64,000 nt of DNA from Distichodus sexfasciatus (GCA_032718565.1 JAVGVS010000023.1:3184777-3248776), one strand, 5' to 3'. Numbered from the stretch's first letter, positions 26,325 to 39,476 are shown. Numbers and translations are program-made. The notes: a model not told the origin generated them from the letters alone.

Positions 26325-29300
26325 TTAACTGATATTGTTATCGTCAGTAAATAGCCTCTCTTTTAGTTTATAGTAATGCCCTTTCTTCTCCATTAGTTCA
26401 CAATGTGTCCCTTGCTCCACTACTGTGCCTGGTCAATCACAATTATCTGATCAGCCCTCTCAATGGTCTTCAGTCTGTGTGCAATCACCAGCAAGGTCTG
26501 GTTTTGGACAGCTGGCAGGGCTTGTTGAACTGCAGAATTTAAAAGTGGAGTGTGATATTACACAATCATTTGGAAGGCAATCAAAATGATAGTATTTCAC
26601 TCATTTATGCCCATGCTTGTGTGTTTACCATTTGTTCCTTTTGCATCCAAAAACTAGTGATTTCTCATCAGTAAAAAGGATTTGTAGCTGTCTGATCAGA
26701 GCTCTGGCAATTGCAGTGGCAACTGCTTCTGACCACTAGCCAGAAGTTCTCGTTCACCCACATCTGGTAGGTACATCTATTATTTACTCACATAACATTA
26801 TAATCATAAAAGAAACATCCTGGGTTTTTATATTTACATAGACTATAGATAACTGTGACCATGTGGCTCCAAAGTGACTTTTAATTTACACTTTAAAAAT
26901 GTGATATAAATCTAATTTTTTAGCTAGTATATTTACCTGTTTCACGCCTTTTGTAACTGGCAGATGAAGTCATAGGCATTGTGCCCACTGCCGCCTGTGA
27001 TTCTTTCAGTAGAGCAGTCTGGCACACCATAGGCAATGTTGTCTCTCACTGTACCACGGAAAAGAACAGGCTCCTGTCCAACCCACGACAATCTGCAAAA
27101 GAGATTTTCCAAATGTAGTGCACATCACCAAAAATGTAAATTAACACTTACTCGTGATGGTAGCAATACTTAGACACGATACTCATTTTAAACATTCCAT
27201 GATGATAGAATAAGTTCTAGCAATAGAATGAATTCTGATGTTTTACAAAATAAATGAGAAAAGTAGGTTAATCAAGAATTTCTGTCAAAACAACTGATGG
27301 AAGTTACAACAAAAATATTTATAATATAGACTTAAAGGCACAAGAAACCAAACATTCATTCATTCTCTGAACAGCTTAATCCCAACTGGGGTCGCGGAGG
27401 GACTGGAGCCTATCCCAGGAACTTCTGGCTGGGCGGGGAACAATCCTGGGCATGCACCAACACACCACAGGGCACACACACTCACATTCACACCTTACTG
27501 GGCCAATTTAGAGTCGCCAATTAACCTATAAGTGCATACTTGCTTTTTGGACAACGAGGAACAACTCTTTACTTTTTGAGGGCAAATGGTGGCAAAAAAT
27601 AATTAATTGATAATTATTCATTGATATGGTCAATATAATAATTCATTAATGTATTGTTGGTAGGATAAAACAATATTACACTATAAGGTGTGGTCACACT
27701 AATGCTAAAATATAAAAATATATACTGTATTTACCTTATTGTACAGATATTTGTGCTCATAATTCTCCAGTGGCTGTCCATCTAGAAGGATTTGTCCGTG
27801 CTGAGGCTGGTAGAACCGCTGAAGTAAACTAACACAGGTGCTTTTCCCTACCAGACATTCCCACCAGTGCAGTCATCTGACAGGTTTTAGCTCCAGGGTG
27901 AAATCCTGAACCAGGCACATAGGTTTCTATAAACTTCCTGAAATAGCTCCATATGTTCTGCATTGTTTTAATGTTGTTGTCTGATCTGACAGTTTTGCAA
28001 CCCGGTACATTGGTCAGATGCATTGTTGGATATGAAGGTGATGTTTTTGAAGCAGACGTGACCCTTTAACATCTCTGGCTGTAGTCTCCCATCAGTGCTC
28101 ACTTCAGGCTTGCGATCCAAGTACTCAAAAACCTTTCCACCTGCGCCAACGGAGTTCAGCATGTCTCCAAATATGTAAATCAACGTCTGAAAAACGCACA
28201 TGCATGAGGTTCTGCAGGTTTCTGTTACAAGCGTCCAGCCTTTCGCTAAGCTTAGCAGTCTTTAATTAAAAATATGAACATAAAAAACTATACACTAATG
28301 ATATCAATCTGCTAAAATAAATGTAAGGTCAAAGTATAAGCAAACAATATTTAAACATTGTTGCAAACTCTTCTATGGTCAGCTGTAGAACATACCCTTA
28401 TATTCTGTCCTAGGTGTGATTGGTAGAGGATAGATGAAACCAGGCTCCTGTGGTCATCTAGCCATATTGGATAAACAGTCTCTGCCATAATGTAGCATAG
28501 CCATTCATTCCAAGCTCAACTAGCTTTAAATGACAAAAACACATCGTACAGCAAAATTCACCTTTCTGACTCAAAAGGTTACACAAATTATAAAATTACA
28601 TAAAATGCAGCGATGTGCATTGCTCCAAAAAGAAATAAGTCACAAGTAAATTCAGAGAGACGTTCCCATGTAAATGGGGAATGTTGCATAATTTCATACT
28701 CACCCTTCTCACCAACAGGTACACTGCCCTTATTGTTCCCCGCTGGGTTTTTAGATTGTGAGTGTCCATCAGTCGCTCTTCATATCGTTGGGACTCACTC
28801 TGCTCATTCTTAAAGCTCTTTACTGTTCTGATGCCTGGGGATAAGCCTACCCGCTGCATCATTGGCTCTTGCCATGAGTCCTACACATCTTTTGAGGAAG
28901 TTTCTACAGAGTGGTACCAAACGTGAAAATAAGAAGACATTCAATTTGGTTCAAATGGTTACAACAGACTAATCCACTTTGTTCTATTGTATTAAAAATA
29001 CAGTGTGCTGTCACAATGGACCTTGGGATGCTGACCACATCTGAACCTGTGGAACATAGAAAAGTGTTCACTTTTTGTAGATGCTACTTACTTGCTACTG
29101 TCTACCAAATAGCATAACCTATTGAATAATGGTTTATGTGCAGTGCCTTAACAGATCATTTGTCAGAACAACTGTATTTTGTGTCACCACTGGAAGAACC
29201 AAGTCCAATGGGACTTCACCAATATAAAGAAACAAGTTCTTTTGCATATGCCACAGGAGCGCCTTGGCCAGGAAAAGTCCTAACCCTTGTAGTCCTAACC

Positions 29301-30813
29301 ACTGCTTGTATAACTCCTACTCACACCTCAACGAAGTAAATGACATCTAACACATCACTACTTATTTATCTAAAAAATATTTATTTCTAAGAGATTGATT
29401 AAAATTAAGTAGTAATTACATTCTACATTAAGTATATAGTATATATAGCCATGTTAGATTTCTTAGTCACTACCTGGTAGTCGTGTCATATGATGTTCTG
29501 CAGAGGCCAGTCACAGTGTCTCCATCAGCATCAGTAGTGTAGGCTTCCAGAGGTTGAACATCAGGTACAACATGCCCAGTGTCTTAATAAGGGTTACATG
29601 ATAAAACATTCACATTTAAGGCTGCTTCGGGCCATCAGGATTTGGTGTCTGTAGACAGTCTGGATGTGATGTCACCTGTGCAGTGGTACATAAACAGCCT
29701 TTTAAGCAATAGGAACCACAAGATTTTGTCAAATGTGTCACAAAATTTTTTGGCAGCACCTCTCTGTGACATAATAGTAGCTTACTATATTCTTGTTAAC
29801 AGCAACTTTCAAGTTTCAAGATTGCAATAGCACTGCAAACTATCTTTTTATATTTTCAAAAACAAAAAGAGAATGTTAATGAGTGTTTTAACTGAAAATG
29901 GAAATCAGAAAATATCCATTATAGTTTTTAAGAATGTTACAGGGAATTAGAGATTGCATTCAACACAGAAGGCAAACAATATTTGTGACACATGGAGATG
30001 GTAGGGGAACATTGTTTTTGAAGCTAAGAATACTAACAATAGTACTGGAATAAAAAAAAACATTACATCTTTATTATATGGCCTACCTGTCTTTGTGGTC
30101 TCAAAAAATCCAATTTCCTGTCTGACCAAAGAACCAAAGAGTTGAAGTCTCACTCTACAAACGAAGCTGGCAATGGCACACAAGGCCTCTCGACAACCTG
30201 CACTGAAAGAACTACAGACAGAAAACATGCATAATACATTATTATACATTAACATTATAATGATAGAAATGATAGCAGTAAGGATTTATATACTTCTGTC
30301 TCCTAAGTATAATATTTAAACATTTGCTTTACTGACCTGCCAAATGAGAACAAAGCCATGAAAACGATGGCAGATCGAAAATCACCCCAGTTGTACTCAT
30401 CACGAAGGATATCAATCAGCTTCCCTGTGTATAATGGGATGAACATCTCACCTGAAAAAACAAGGTGGCTTCATTCAGAGACCTCTCTATGAACATACAA
30501 AGACCCAAAAGCCCAAGTGATCTGTCCCTTACACACTTTAGCTAAGGCCAGAACACAGATGCCCAATCAAGTAGAATGTGGTTTGTAGAAGTAAATGACT
30601 CTCATAGAGAAGAACCCGAGCCTTCTGTTTCTTCTCTTTTCCCGTTGTTTCCTGTTCAGATCCAGCAGCAGCATCTCCCCGAATAAGCATCCCAACGCTG
30701 AGGGCGATATACAATCAGCCACATATCAACTTCTCCTAGCGGATAGTTTCCGAACAGACTTAAACGGCCCGTTTACTAAGTAAGCAGGAGCGATAAAACG
30801 GTGGCAAATCCAT
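26325..30813 (-). pseudogene. Second tap2 copy, multiply frame-disrupted
   Basis: A tandem copy of tap2 in the same orientation, with each exon of the first copy recognisable in order. First exon at about 30813-30560, then 30452-30337, 30212-30086, 29680-29473, 28880-28704, 28525-28395, 28190-28010, 27910-27735, 27092-26938, 26764-26630 and 26531-26325. Segments read cleanly (GEMFIPLYTGKLIDILRDEY; SAGCREA; RTVKSFKNEQSESQRYEERL) but nearly every exon contains one or more small deletions. Walker A is shifted by 2 nt and reads MSGREKHL, and the ABC signature exon reads LASGQKQ before a frameshift. Amino-acid identity to the first copy in readable parts is roughly 75-85 %, so the duplication is not recent. 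An ISRE and a kappa-B site persist upstream. Probably a pseudogene; sequence error could contribute to the lesions. Confidence 0.8.
27355..27545 (+). repeat. Dispersed teleost repeat
   Basis: Begins tcattcattctctgaacagc and includes 'gggccaatttagagtcgcc', matching the family at 24125-24420. It lies in an intron of the second tap2 copy. Confidence 0.65.
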
Positions 30814-31204
30814 CGCTTCAGCACCGGCTGTCTCGCGTCCTTAAAACTGGGTGATGCGGCAAATAGCAGCTGCTTCCTAACTACAAGGCTCAAGCCACTG
30901 TCTTACCAACGACACTACCATCCAAACTCCCTGTTCCTGTGGTCTCAAATGCTTGAGCCTACGCAGTCTGGCACATAGACTACAATGATCCAAACAAGTG
31001 CAAAACCGAACAGCAAAAACTTTCGCATGATGCCTAGAGAGCCGCTGCTAAAAAATGCCATAAACGACAAAACGATGTTTAAACAAGTGCTATGAGTGCC
31101 AAAAATTAGTTATGTTTACACGACTAGATTATAAAATTACTCGTTTGCCTTTCTCCAAATTCTGGATGCGAAAAGGTTTACATGCTGGTGCGAATTCGAT
31201 TTCA

Positions 31205-31260
31205 ATTTCATTTTCTATGTGAACTCCGGGGATTCCCTTTATCAGAATGAAAATGAAACT
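31205..31260. promoter_or_regulatory. ISRE and kappa-B sites upstream of the second tap2 copy
   Basis: A kappa-B decamer GGGGATTCCC lies at 31228-31237. An ISRE GAAAATGAAACT lies at 31249-31260 (plus strand), and a partial IRF site atttcattttc lies at 31205-31215. The block around the kappa-B site aligns with the first copy's upstream region. Confidence 0.55.
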
Positions 31261-32046
31261 TCCCTTCAGTAACACATATGAAGTAAATATCAGTGTAAAG
31301 CTGACTATAAGAAAATATAATTTACTATTTAAATATGTTCTTGTAAATAACATGTTTTGGAAAGTTCAGCATGATTATTTTCTGGATATTGCTGATTTAA
31401 TACTTTAAAAGCTGGTTCACATCAATAAATTATCGATTGTCACTCCAAAACACAGCTTGCTTTCATTTATTTGAATGCTATATTTAATCAAAATCTTCTG
31501 CCTTGTGTATAAAAGAATCAAAAAGACATCTGTAAAATACAGTTGTCCAGGGCTGTCAAACCTCCTTATCCCTGTCTGCCTAGCAACTGATGAGTTAGGC
31601 CTGAAGTGGAGAATTTGATTTGGGTAAATTGCAACGCCGCTTGTGTCCACTAGTGAGAGTATACCTTCTGAATTTTTTCTATATTTGAACAAATTATTTT
31701 GTCAATTTGTGTTGAACCCTTGTGATTTAATGCTTCTTTAATTTATAAGGAGCTTATAAAGTGTGATACTTTTTTTTTTGCAGTATTAATAATAATTAGC
31801 CATTATAGGAAACACTTGGCACGAAGTATTAAAGTACTCTTCCCTCCCAAAAAAAGCCTGCAGGTGGCGATATTACCTCTTGAATTTAAGTTCTGTAAGT
31901 TTTTTTGACTGACTGTTGTCAATAGAAATATAATGTAGTGAAAATTGCATTGCTTTCATTATAATTGTAATAAAAGAGAGTAAAACCTGCTAATATTTGG
32001 CTAGGTCAGTGTTTAAGTCGTTTTCAACTTATCTTCCAATTAGTAG

Positions 32047-32125
32047 TATCTCCTTATTTTCAGTAGTTCCTGATGTGTCTTGCCAGTCTCTCCATTGTAA
32101 TCCCAATCACAAGGATTTATTCACT
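32047..32125 (-). pseudogene. Possible remnant of a third tap2 terminal exon
   Basis: The stretch 'cagtagttcctgatgtgtc' followed by 'cccaatcacaaggatt' resembles the tap2 last exon (catcagttcctggtgtgtgc ... tcaatcacaattatct), by eye at about two-thirds identity over 65 bp. No other tap2 exon was seen next to it. Confidence 0.3.
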
Positions 32126-32473
32126 CTATTTGATACCTGACTGTCACCTTTTTGGACACACACACACTGACCAAACATTATACAACTTATTTCATTACAC
32201 AAAAAGCGAGTGTGCCCTGCTGAGTGCGAACTTGTGCCCATAAAGTGTAATAAAAGATTCTTAATTCAGAAATCACATTAATCATTCCATAAATCTTTAG
32301 CAGACACTCTTCTTCAGAACACATTACCCCATCACAGGGACAGTCTCCATGAAGGACCTTGGGGTTTTTACTTTTAAAAGTAAAAGTAAGATAAAATAAA
32401 CATAATGGTCTGGAACTGGAATGTCGGTCATAAAAAATGTTTATTTTAGTGCATGTGAAAATTTCATTTTCTG

Positions 32474-33566
32474 TCACTGGTCAAAAAAAGTAGGAAGTTC
32501 ATTTCCAAGGATGCACTTTTCTTCTGCTCCATCTTTGTCAATGGTAACAAGGTAAGCAACACCTCCACTGGAACCATCTCTGCTCATAGCAAGAGTAAGT
32601 GCTACAAGGGAAAAACAAGAAAAAAGGTCAAGAGTGAAGTAGATAAAAAAAAATTCAGTGTGTATCCAGTTATTAAACTATGTCATTGATGGACACGTCA
32701 AAAATCCTACCATTTAAAACAAACTCCTGGCTTTCTTTCTTTGTCATGCCCTTGTGGTATTCAGCATCTACAAACCCATAGATGTATGAACTGCCGGAGC
32801 CACCAATAGCAAAAGGTTGCTTAGACAGTAGTCCATCCAGTGTTACATATACCTTAAACAAAGAAACACATGACAATTTTAGGAAATACTGTTAACAGAA
32901 AATATCTCAGTAATTGCATAGACTGTGTCTTTTTATGACTTTCATAATTAGGGTAATAGGTTACTTACCTGCCCACCACCTCTCCTGTCCCAGCCTGCAA
33001 CGATGAGATGTGCAGACAGTTCCTCTTTGTATTTATAGGAGATGTTCTTCACCAAGGTAGCAGCTGAGCGGACTAGTGGGTCTTCGCCCACCTCAGTGCT
33101 ATCACATACACACAAACATGCCTAAACATCAGCCCAGTTTTTTCAAGGTCTTTCATTGAAATTCAGTGGTATATTTAGAAAAGATTTGTATTGTTTTCAA
33201 ATAAATCCAAAAGTTTCAAGTGTTCTGAAATGTTTGCTTCAACTTTTACACTCAGTTACTTCAAAAATGCTAACTTGAAAGCCAATTCAAATATATTCTG
33301 ATTCACCGCTCCAAAAATTAATACATCCTAAATCGTCAGTGTTTCGTACTTTCACCATGTTATACTGTTATATGGGATTTGAGTGAATTGGTAGACACGT
33401 AATTATTACCTGTGCACATCCAGTTGGTAGTTGACCACCTCTGCAATGGTTTGAGCATCAGCAGCAGACCCAGACAGAGCACAATATATCTTATCGTGGA
33501 GTGGCGAGAGCTTGTTCATGACCCGATTTACAACCGACTCCCTACAAAATAAAATAAAATGCCGTG

Positions 33567-33619
<53 letters not shown>

Positions 33620-34047
33620 GTTATTATTATTATGTTTTTTGTAAATACATTTGATACTCTAATGGAACAGCAGCTTTAAAACAAGGTGAATTTCTTACCC
33701 AGCTTAAGATACGCGAGAGTCGGAACCAACAACAACTCACCTTCGAACAGAAATATGGCTATGATAGTGGTCTGAAAAATTAGGGAATGCAATAAAACAG
33801 AATTACGGTAATGTGAATTTTATCTTGTCGCCACACGTTCACTCCAGTTGGAAAATAAAAAGGCAAGAGAAAAGAAAGGAAGTAGACCGACAATCATTCC
33901 TTCATTTCCACTTCAAAGATGCAACTACATTAGATGAGGTTCAAGAAATGACAAGTTGTTTTATTGGTTAAAAATTCCGTGGCCACTTACCCCGGTTTTG
34001 ACCTCTTCGTTCAGCCATGCCGGTTGCAAAGACGATCCCTCCAACAT
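32474..34047 (-). CDS. psmb9: Immunoproteasome subunit beta-1i (PSMB9/LMP2); exon 2 frame-disrupted
   Basis: Beta-1-type catalytic subunit of the 20S immunoproteasome. Six exons on the minus strand: 34047-33991, 33771-33699, 33541-33410, 33098-32969, 32852-32711, 32601-32474. Exon 1 gives MLEGSSLQPAWLNEEVKTG, ending in the Gly before the catalytic Thr. Exon 2 opens TTIIA with Thr1. Exon 3 carries Lys33 (VVNRVMNK) and SGSAADAQ. Later exons carry VKNISYKYKE, AGWDRRGGGQ and IGGSGSSYIYGFVD. The protein ends ILGNELPTFFDQ. Exon 2 is 73 nt where 71 keeps the frame: one G is missing before the SDSR motif and an extra TAA follows RVS, so as read the protein is truncated early. All other exons are open. 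Length without the lesion would be about 219 residues, usual for the family. An IRF site lies about 260 bp upstream. Confidence 0.88.
33565..33635. repeat. (ATT)n microsatellite in psmb9 intron 2
   Basis: About 20 near-perfect tta/att units. Confidence 0.95.
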
Positions 34048-34309
34048 GATGAGGACAACGAGACTGCGTCGTCGAAAACTGGCCGCGTTAGCGTTCGACT
34101 GCTGCGCTGTAGGACGCAGCGCGCGCGACTGACGCACGACGGAGAGGCTTGGAACTCGATAAAGCGAAGCGGCGAAACTATAAAAACTTGCTTATTCAGA
34201 TATACTGCATTTGTAACACAATATGGCCAGCTTTAAACAAGTCCGGTCAAGCAAATAGGTCTAGGCCTCCGATATATTTGCCGAATCTTCCCTGTTTCTT
34301 AAAACACAT

Positions 34310-34321
34310 GAAAACGAAAGT
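34310..34321 (+). promoter_or_regulatory. IRF/ISRE site upstream of psmb9
   Basis: GAAAACGAAAGT matches the IRF consensus GAAANNGAAA and sits about 265 bp upstream of the psmb9 start codon. Confidence 0.5.
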
Positions 34322-34399
34322 AATTGAAGCGGGGCTGTTCACGTTGTCGCGTAGTCTCGCGTAAGCACAGGTGGCAACGGAAGGCAGAACTGTGGTTTA

Positions 34400-35500
34400 A
34401 AATCCCCAAACTGTATTATCATGCAGTGGAACACTGCGTGGAACCTATTGGAATCGTGCAGTTTTTTTCTGCAGCAAAACGCGTTGTGGAGAAAAAAACT
34501 GTAAGACCTACAGCTTTGAAATTTGGCAGGTAGGTCGGTACTCCGAAAAAATTGCACCAAAATAAGCTATTTTGCGTTTTCCAATAATTTGGCATTTGCC
34601 CTATCTTTTGAACACGTAGCTCGAGTCTCAAAAATCTTATATCATCTTATTCCTTCGGTCAAAGGCAGATTTTAGACCCTCGCATCTATTTCTGCCATAT
34701 TTGATTTTTAAGCTAATTTGCATCAAATGAAAAACCCATCTTTTGGAACTAATCCCTGGATTTTGTCCAATCTGCATGCAAGTGGTATCATTTGAATCCC
34801 CAAGACCTCTTCTTTAATTATCGCCGAGCACATTTTTAATTTGGAGTCTTCATATTTTTTGTAATATACCTGCAAATAAATGTGGTGGCAACTAGGACTG
34901 CAACACCACACGAGTGTCATAGAAATCCGGCTCTGGGTGGGCTCTGGCTTTGGTGGCAGGTAGGTTGGAACCCCGCCCTCTACTCAGGCAAAAAAAAAAT
35001 TAACACAAACTGACACAAAAACTGATAAAGCTGCAAACTGCATGGCCCCCGTAATCACTGCTTGCTGTTATAATATTTATTGTGTGTGTGTGTGTGTGTG
35101 TGTATTATTAATTAATTAATTAATTAATTAATTGATTATTTAAATGACACTTGGGTCAGCTGACAACTTGTGATAGTCATATGGTTTTTCCTTTTGTTAG
35201 TGCTATAAAACTGAAAAATTGAAGACTTTCAATATACAGGGTTCCTAACCAACCAACAGGTACCAACCCTAACCCTCCACACTCGGGCAAAATTCTGTCA
35301 AGCTGTGAGAAATGAGAAACCACATTGTATAATTTGACTTTTATTTTCAAGATTTTATTTATATGTTCTTGCTGTTGTTAGGAAATTATCACACTAATTC
35401 AACACTGCCTTAATAGCACAGAATGAATCGATACTTTTATATCACATTAAGACAACCAGTGAAATTCAATTGTAACCTATAGAAATGATGTTTTAGATGG
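34400..35500. other. psmb9-psmb12 intergenic interval
   Basis: No gene was recognised. A near-repeated phrase 'ggcaggtaggt[ct]gg' occurs in the same orientation near 34525 and 34957. A (GT)n plus (TTAA)n microsatellite occupies about 35080-35135. The unrepeated part resembles a decayed mobile element, but no terminal repeats were found. Confidence 0.4.
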
Positions 35501-35521
35501 CATAGTTGTTCTGTTGATATC

Positions 35522-38500
35522 CTATTCATCATGGAACTTTGGAAGTTTGTCCCCAGGAACAACCATGTGTTCAGCTCCTTCTTCAGAGATCACCACCAAG
35601 TGGGCCAGCCCTCCACTCACATTATCTCGGCCAATTGCCAGGGCCAAGGCTGGGATAGATAGAGAAATAGGTCAAACAGTCGCTGATAGCTGCTCTTTTT
35701 AACCAAATGCATATCATAAACTACTTCTTGTGCTAAAAATAGAAGACACCTGCCTAATAGGTGCATCACTGTAAAAGATAACACAATGACCTTATGACCA
35801 AAGCCTATTCAGAATAAAGAAAATATATAAGCCCTACATATATATGCTATGCCTCAGTCCATTTACAGCATATAAGAAAAAAAAATTAAGCCCTAGATTT
35901 ACTCAGATGTGTACAACCGCTTTGAAGCATATCTATTGTAAAAATTCCACACACTAGGAATGGTCTCTCTTTACATTCACATTCCATATTGGGCTTGACT
36001 ATGATCCAAAAGGTTTAACACTTGTCCAAGTGTAGTCAGAATAAACTGCTAGAGTTGAATAAATGCTAAATGCTATGTGTGCTTTAAGTTCACCATATTC
36101 ATATTGTCGTCCATGGTGAATGCTGAAAAGAATGGACAAAAAGAAAATAACTGATTATTACATTTAAAACATTTTTAACTAAATTTCTCACCATTTGTAA
36201 CAAACTGAATGCACTCCTCTCGACTCATATCAGGTTTAAATTTACTATCCACATAACCATAGATGTAGGTGCTTCCAGAACCACCGATGGTAAAGGGTTG
36301 ACTAATCAGCATTCCTCCCATAGATACTGTGTAAACCTAAATTACAAAAGAAAATAAATTTGTCATGCATTTCTTTGTTCTTCTCTATTTAGGATTCAGA
36401 ACATAGTCCAGGAGTGTGAGGGGCTCAGGTAATCCATCCTGGCATTCAGGCGGCTGTTTTGGACCTTCTACATTTCCCCAAAGACATTTGATTTCTAGAC
36501 TGAGTTCAACAGATTTTATTACATTTACAGCATTCAGGAGACACTCTTATTTAGAGCAACTTAGATTTTCCTAATTACCGGGACAGTCTACATGTAACAA
36601 CTTATGGATCTTGCGCAGGAGCTCAGTGGTGGTAGCTCTGGAGGTAGGATAGAGCTGGACTAGGCACTTATTACCTTCCACTAGACCAACATAGTATTTT
36701 TTCATACATGACAGATTTCTCTTTGTTTTCAACTGGATTATTTGCACCACACTTGGGTCTCTGAATCATATCCTCAGTTCCTAAAAACTAATAAAAAGTT
36801 ATGTTTTAATTTGAGTTGCTTTGAGCCAATCTTATACAACATCTGCTCTTAGAGACTCAGATTGTAAAAAACTTGGTACAGTTTTTTTCTCAAAACTTAC
36901 CTACATTGACCATGCCCCAAGTAGTCCAAGTCATCATTTCCAAATAAATATAAACAAATCAGTAAACTTTTCTGCACAACAGAAACCATTGCTAAAGGAT
37001 TTTTGCAAAACACTAGTCACAGTGATCATTTGGTAACACCAAAATCACATTAGAGTGTCTGATTAAGCAATTTACCTCAAAATAAGCAGCTGCTAAATTC
37101 CATCTAAACACTACTGAACTTGGAAGTAGGCTTGCAATTGGTTGCACTACTTGCTGTAACTCTAACTCTCCACCACTCAAAAGTTGTGCTGCAATTATAA
37201 AAGTAGTAATAATGTGGTGTAATTTTTAACACACAATGAAACAAGACTGGAGAGAACGTGGACAAAGATGTGGAAGAGGAAACAGTGGGCAAGGTCAAAG
37301 ACAGAGGACATCCATAAAATTACAGCCACTGTCATTGACCATGTTCATAGTCATGTGTTGCATCAATTATTCAAACATTCCAGAGGGAAAATAGTCCTGT
37401 AACATTCACTTGCTATAATTCAAATATAGACCACAGTTCTTGCAGTTATCAGATCTATATTTGCTGCAGTATTCTACATTACATATGTTTTTATAGACTC
37501 GAAAGAACACCTGCAGTTAGCGGGAGTGGCCGCTGTTCACTGCTGACCGTGAAGCAGTGATTGTTCAGATGGTGCTGGGGAACAATACACTCTTTTTGCA
37601 TTTTTCATACACACCCAATAAAACCACTTTTCCTTCATAGGTAAAGGTGTTTTATGCTTATTGTTGCTCCCTCATGTGTGCTGATTTTACTGCAGTGAGT
37701 GAGTATTTTTTGTCTGAGTGGTCACTGATTGCCTGTATGTGTCTCCTGTTTGACTGATATGTGTTACTGTTTGGGTAGATTATGCAATTTGCAATAGCTA
37801 TTTAGTGTTTTTGATTCAAGTAGGGGTTTTGCAGGGAAAATGGGGAGTTCTGCCAAAATTTGTTAGTGTTCTGCAGGCTGCATCATTTCGGTTGAGAATC
37901 ACGGTTATTGTTTTGAAAAAATATTAGTTAAGTGCTTGAAAGAAACTGCCAACAAATGGTGTGCATCACCATATGAAGACCAGATACCCTATTTAGCATG
38001 AGATACTTTTCATTACTTTTTCCCAGAACTGGATACTGTCTTCTTCCAAGAGACACTCTAGTGATAGACTTTAGCTCAGTTACTTTCTGTGACAGGGTCA
38101 TACCTCTGACCCCATTCTTCTTATCAACCTGCCACAATAGAAACCAGCCTGTAGTTCATCCCTGTCCTTGTAGCAAAATGCTTTGAGGACAGATGCGCTT
38201 TCACCAAAGGAGGATCACTCATCTGTATATACTAGAAAAAGAACACAAATCAATATTATACGTAATATATAGCAATAAAACAATTACACAACAATATGTG
38301 AACAATCTAAGTACAACCATATTCTTGTATTCTCTTACTTTCGCAGTCTACTTACAAGTAAATCGTGATTCATGAAATAACAAAAATCACACTGGCTTCT
38401 AAACTGATCTAAACAGGCGATAAGTGGTTTAATATTCTTTTTAATACATTAAAAAGTTATGATTTATTATTTTTCAATTGTCGAGAAAAAAGATTATCTA

Positions 38501-39389
38501 GCCTAATGTCTTGCTAAGCAATGTCTGATACCTGAAAAGATAGCTGGAACTTGGCCATTTTTGTAAAGGCTTGTGCATCTGCTAGTGATCCAGCCATGCA
38601 ACAGAATATCCTGTCATGGACCTGGACCACCTTGTTTATGACCTTGGAGGCAACATACCTACAGATAAAAATTTGGAGGTAAAACAACATGGTAAATACT
38701 GTGTGAGAGAGGTGGCTGTCTGTGTTAAAATGAAAAATTAGGATAGATACCAATACTGAATGGCATTTTATGATACTTACTGACCAGCCGAGGCCCTGGA
38801 GTCAGAAGCAAGGATAACTCCTCCATTGAACCTTACTGCAATAATGGTCGTCTATCAAAAAGTTTGGGTATAAATTATAAGCAGTGTGGTTATAAGAAAA
38901 AGTTACCTTCTTCAAGGTAACGTCAGTTTTATTCAAGCGTCCATGGTTAATGTATTTGTTCTCTGTAACATCACATATGGCAGCAATCATTACATAAACA
39001 GCTACAAAATACTGTTAGACTATAAAACATGGCAGCTGACTACCAGTCTGTGTGGGTTTTTAAGTTAAATAGGAAAACCTCAAAGATTTTACAACGCTAA
39101 ACCTGAGTCTAATCCAGTGAAAGTAACTCCCTTGAAACACAAAAACGGCTGTTACTCAATGTCTAACAATATGAAATATTATATCATAGTTACAGGAAGC
39201 GCCCTAATATGCTGATTGATCATTATAGCGGTCATGAGAAAAAAAGTTTTATTTGTCCAAACGCAAACGTAAGCTTTTGTGTAACAAGTCAGATTAATAA
39301 TCAAATAGTTCGTATTAATATTGCATCACGGTCTACTTACACCTGTGCTAATTCCTTTTATAATTGGAGTTCGAAGGATGTCGTTCCAT
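35522..39389 (-). CDS. psmb12: Proteasome beta-1-like subunit (PSMB12); one exon not found, frame damaged
   Basis: A fish-specific paralogue of the beta-1 class found in teleost class I regions. Recognised minus-strand exons: 39389-39341, 38851-38781, 38658-38532, 36336-36192, 35649-35522. Exon 2 begins TTIIAVRFNGGVILASDSRA with Thr1, Asp17 and Arg19, and exon 3 supplies Lys33 (SKVINK) and the AGSLADAQAFTKMAKFQL segment. Exons 5 and 6 read IGGSGSTYIYGYVDSKFKPD and LAIGRDNVSGGLAHLV, ending GDKLPKFHDE. The exon expected between 38532 and 36336 (about 43 residues, ending in an AGWDR-like motif) was not found on reading that 2.2 kb. Exon 1 is 49 nt, one base too long to join ISTG to TTII in frame. 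Exon 3 ends about 2 nt short of the psmb9 phase. Identity is based on beta-1 motifs plus position; psmb9-like is the alternative name. Confidence 0.78.
36508..36700 (-). repeat. SINE-like copy, reverse orientation
   Basis: Begins 'acatttacagcattcaggag' with 'acactcttatttagagcaac', the reverse complement of the SINE tail seen elsewhere in the window. It lies in the large psmb12 intron where an exon is missing. Confidence 0.55.
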
Positions 39390-39476
39390 GGTTAGACAGC
39401 TAATGGTGGGGAGAATCTGAGCGTTGGGGTTTCGGGTCGGGTCTCGTCAAACTCCATTCATCAGTCGTATTTCCTC
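39390..39476. promoter_or_regulatory. Short shared upstream region between psmb12 and psmb13
   Basis: Fewer than 100 bp separate the divergent first coding exons of psmb12 (minus) and psmb13 (plus). Expression of both must start from this stretch or from overlapping 5' UTRs. It is moderately GC-rich (gggtttcgggtcgggtctcg) and no TATA box is evident. Confidence 0.5.

Noticed and set aside
33565..33635. CRISPR-like periodicity in trinucleotide runs
   Set aside because: Simple microsatellite in a vertebrate nuclear genome. No spacers are present.
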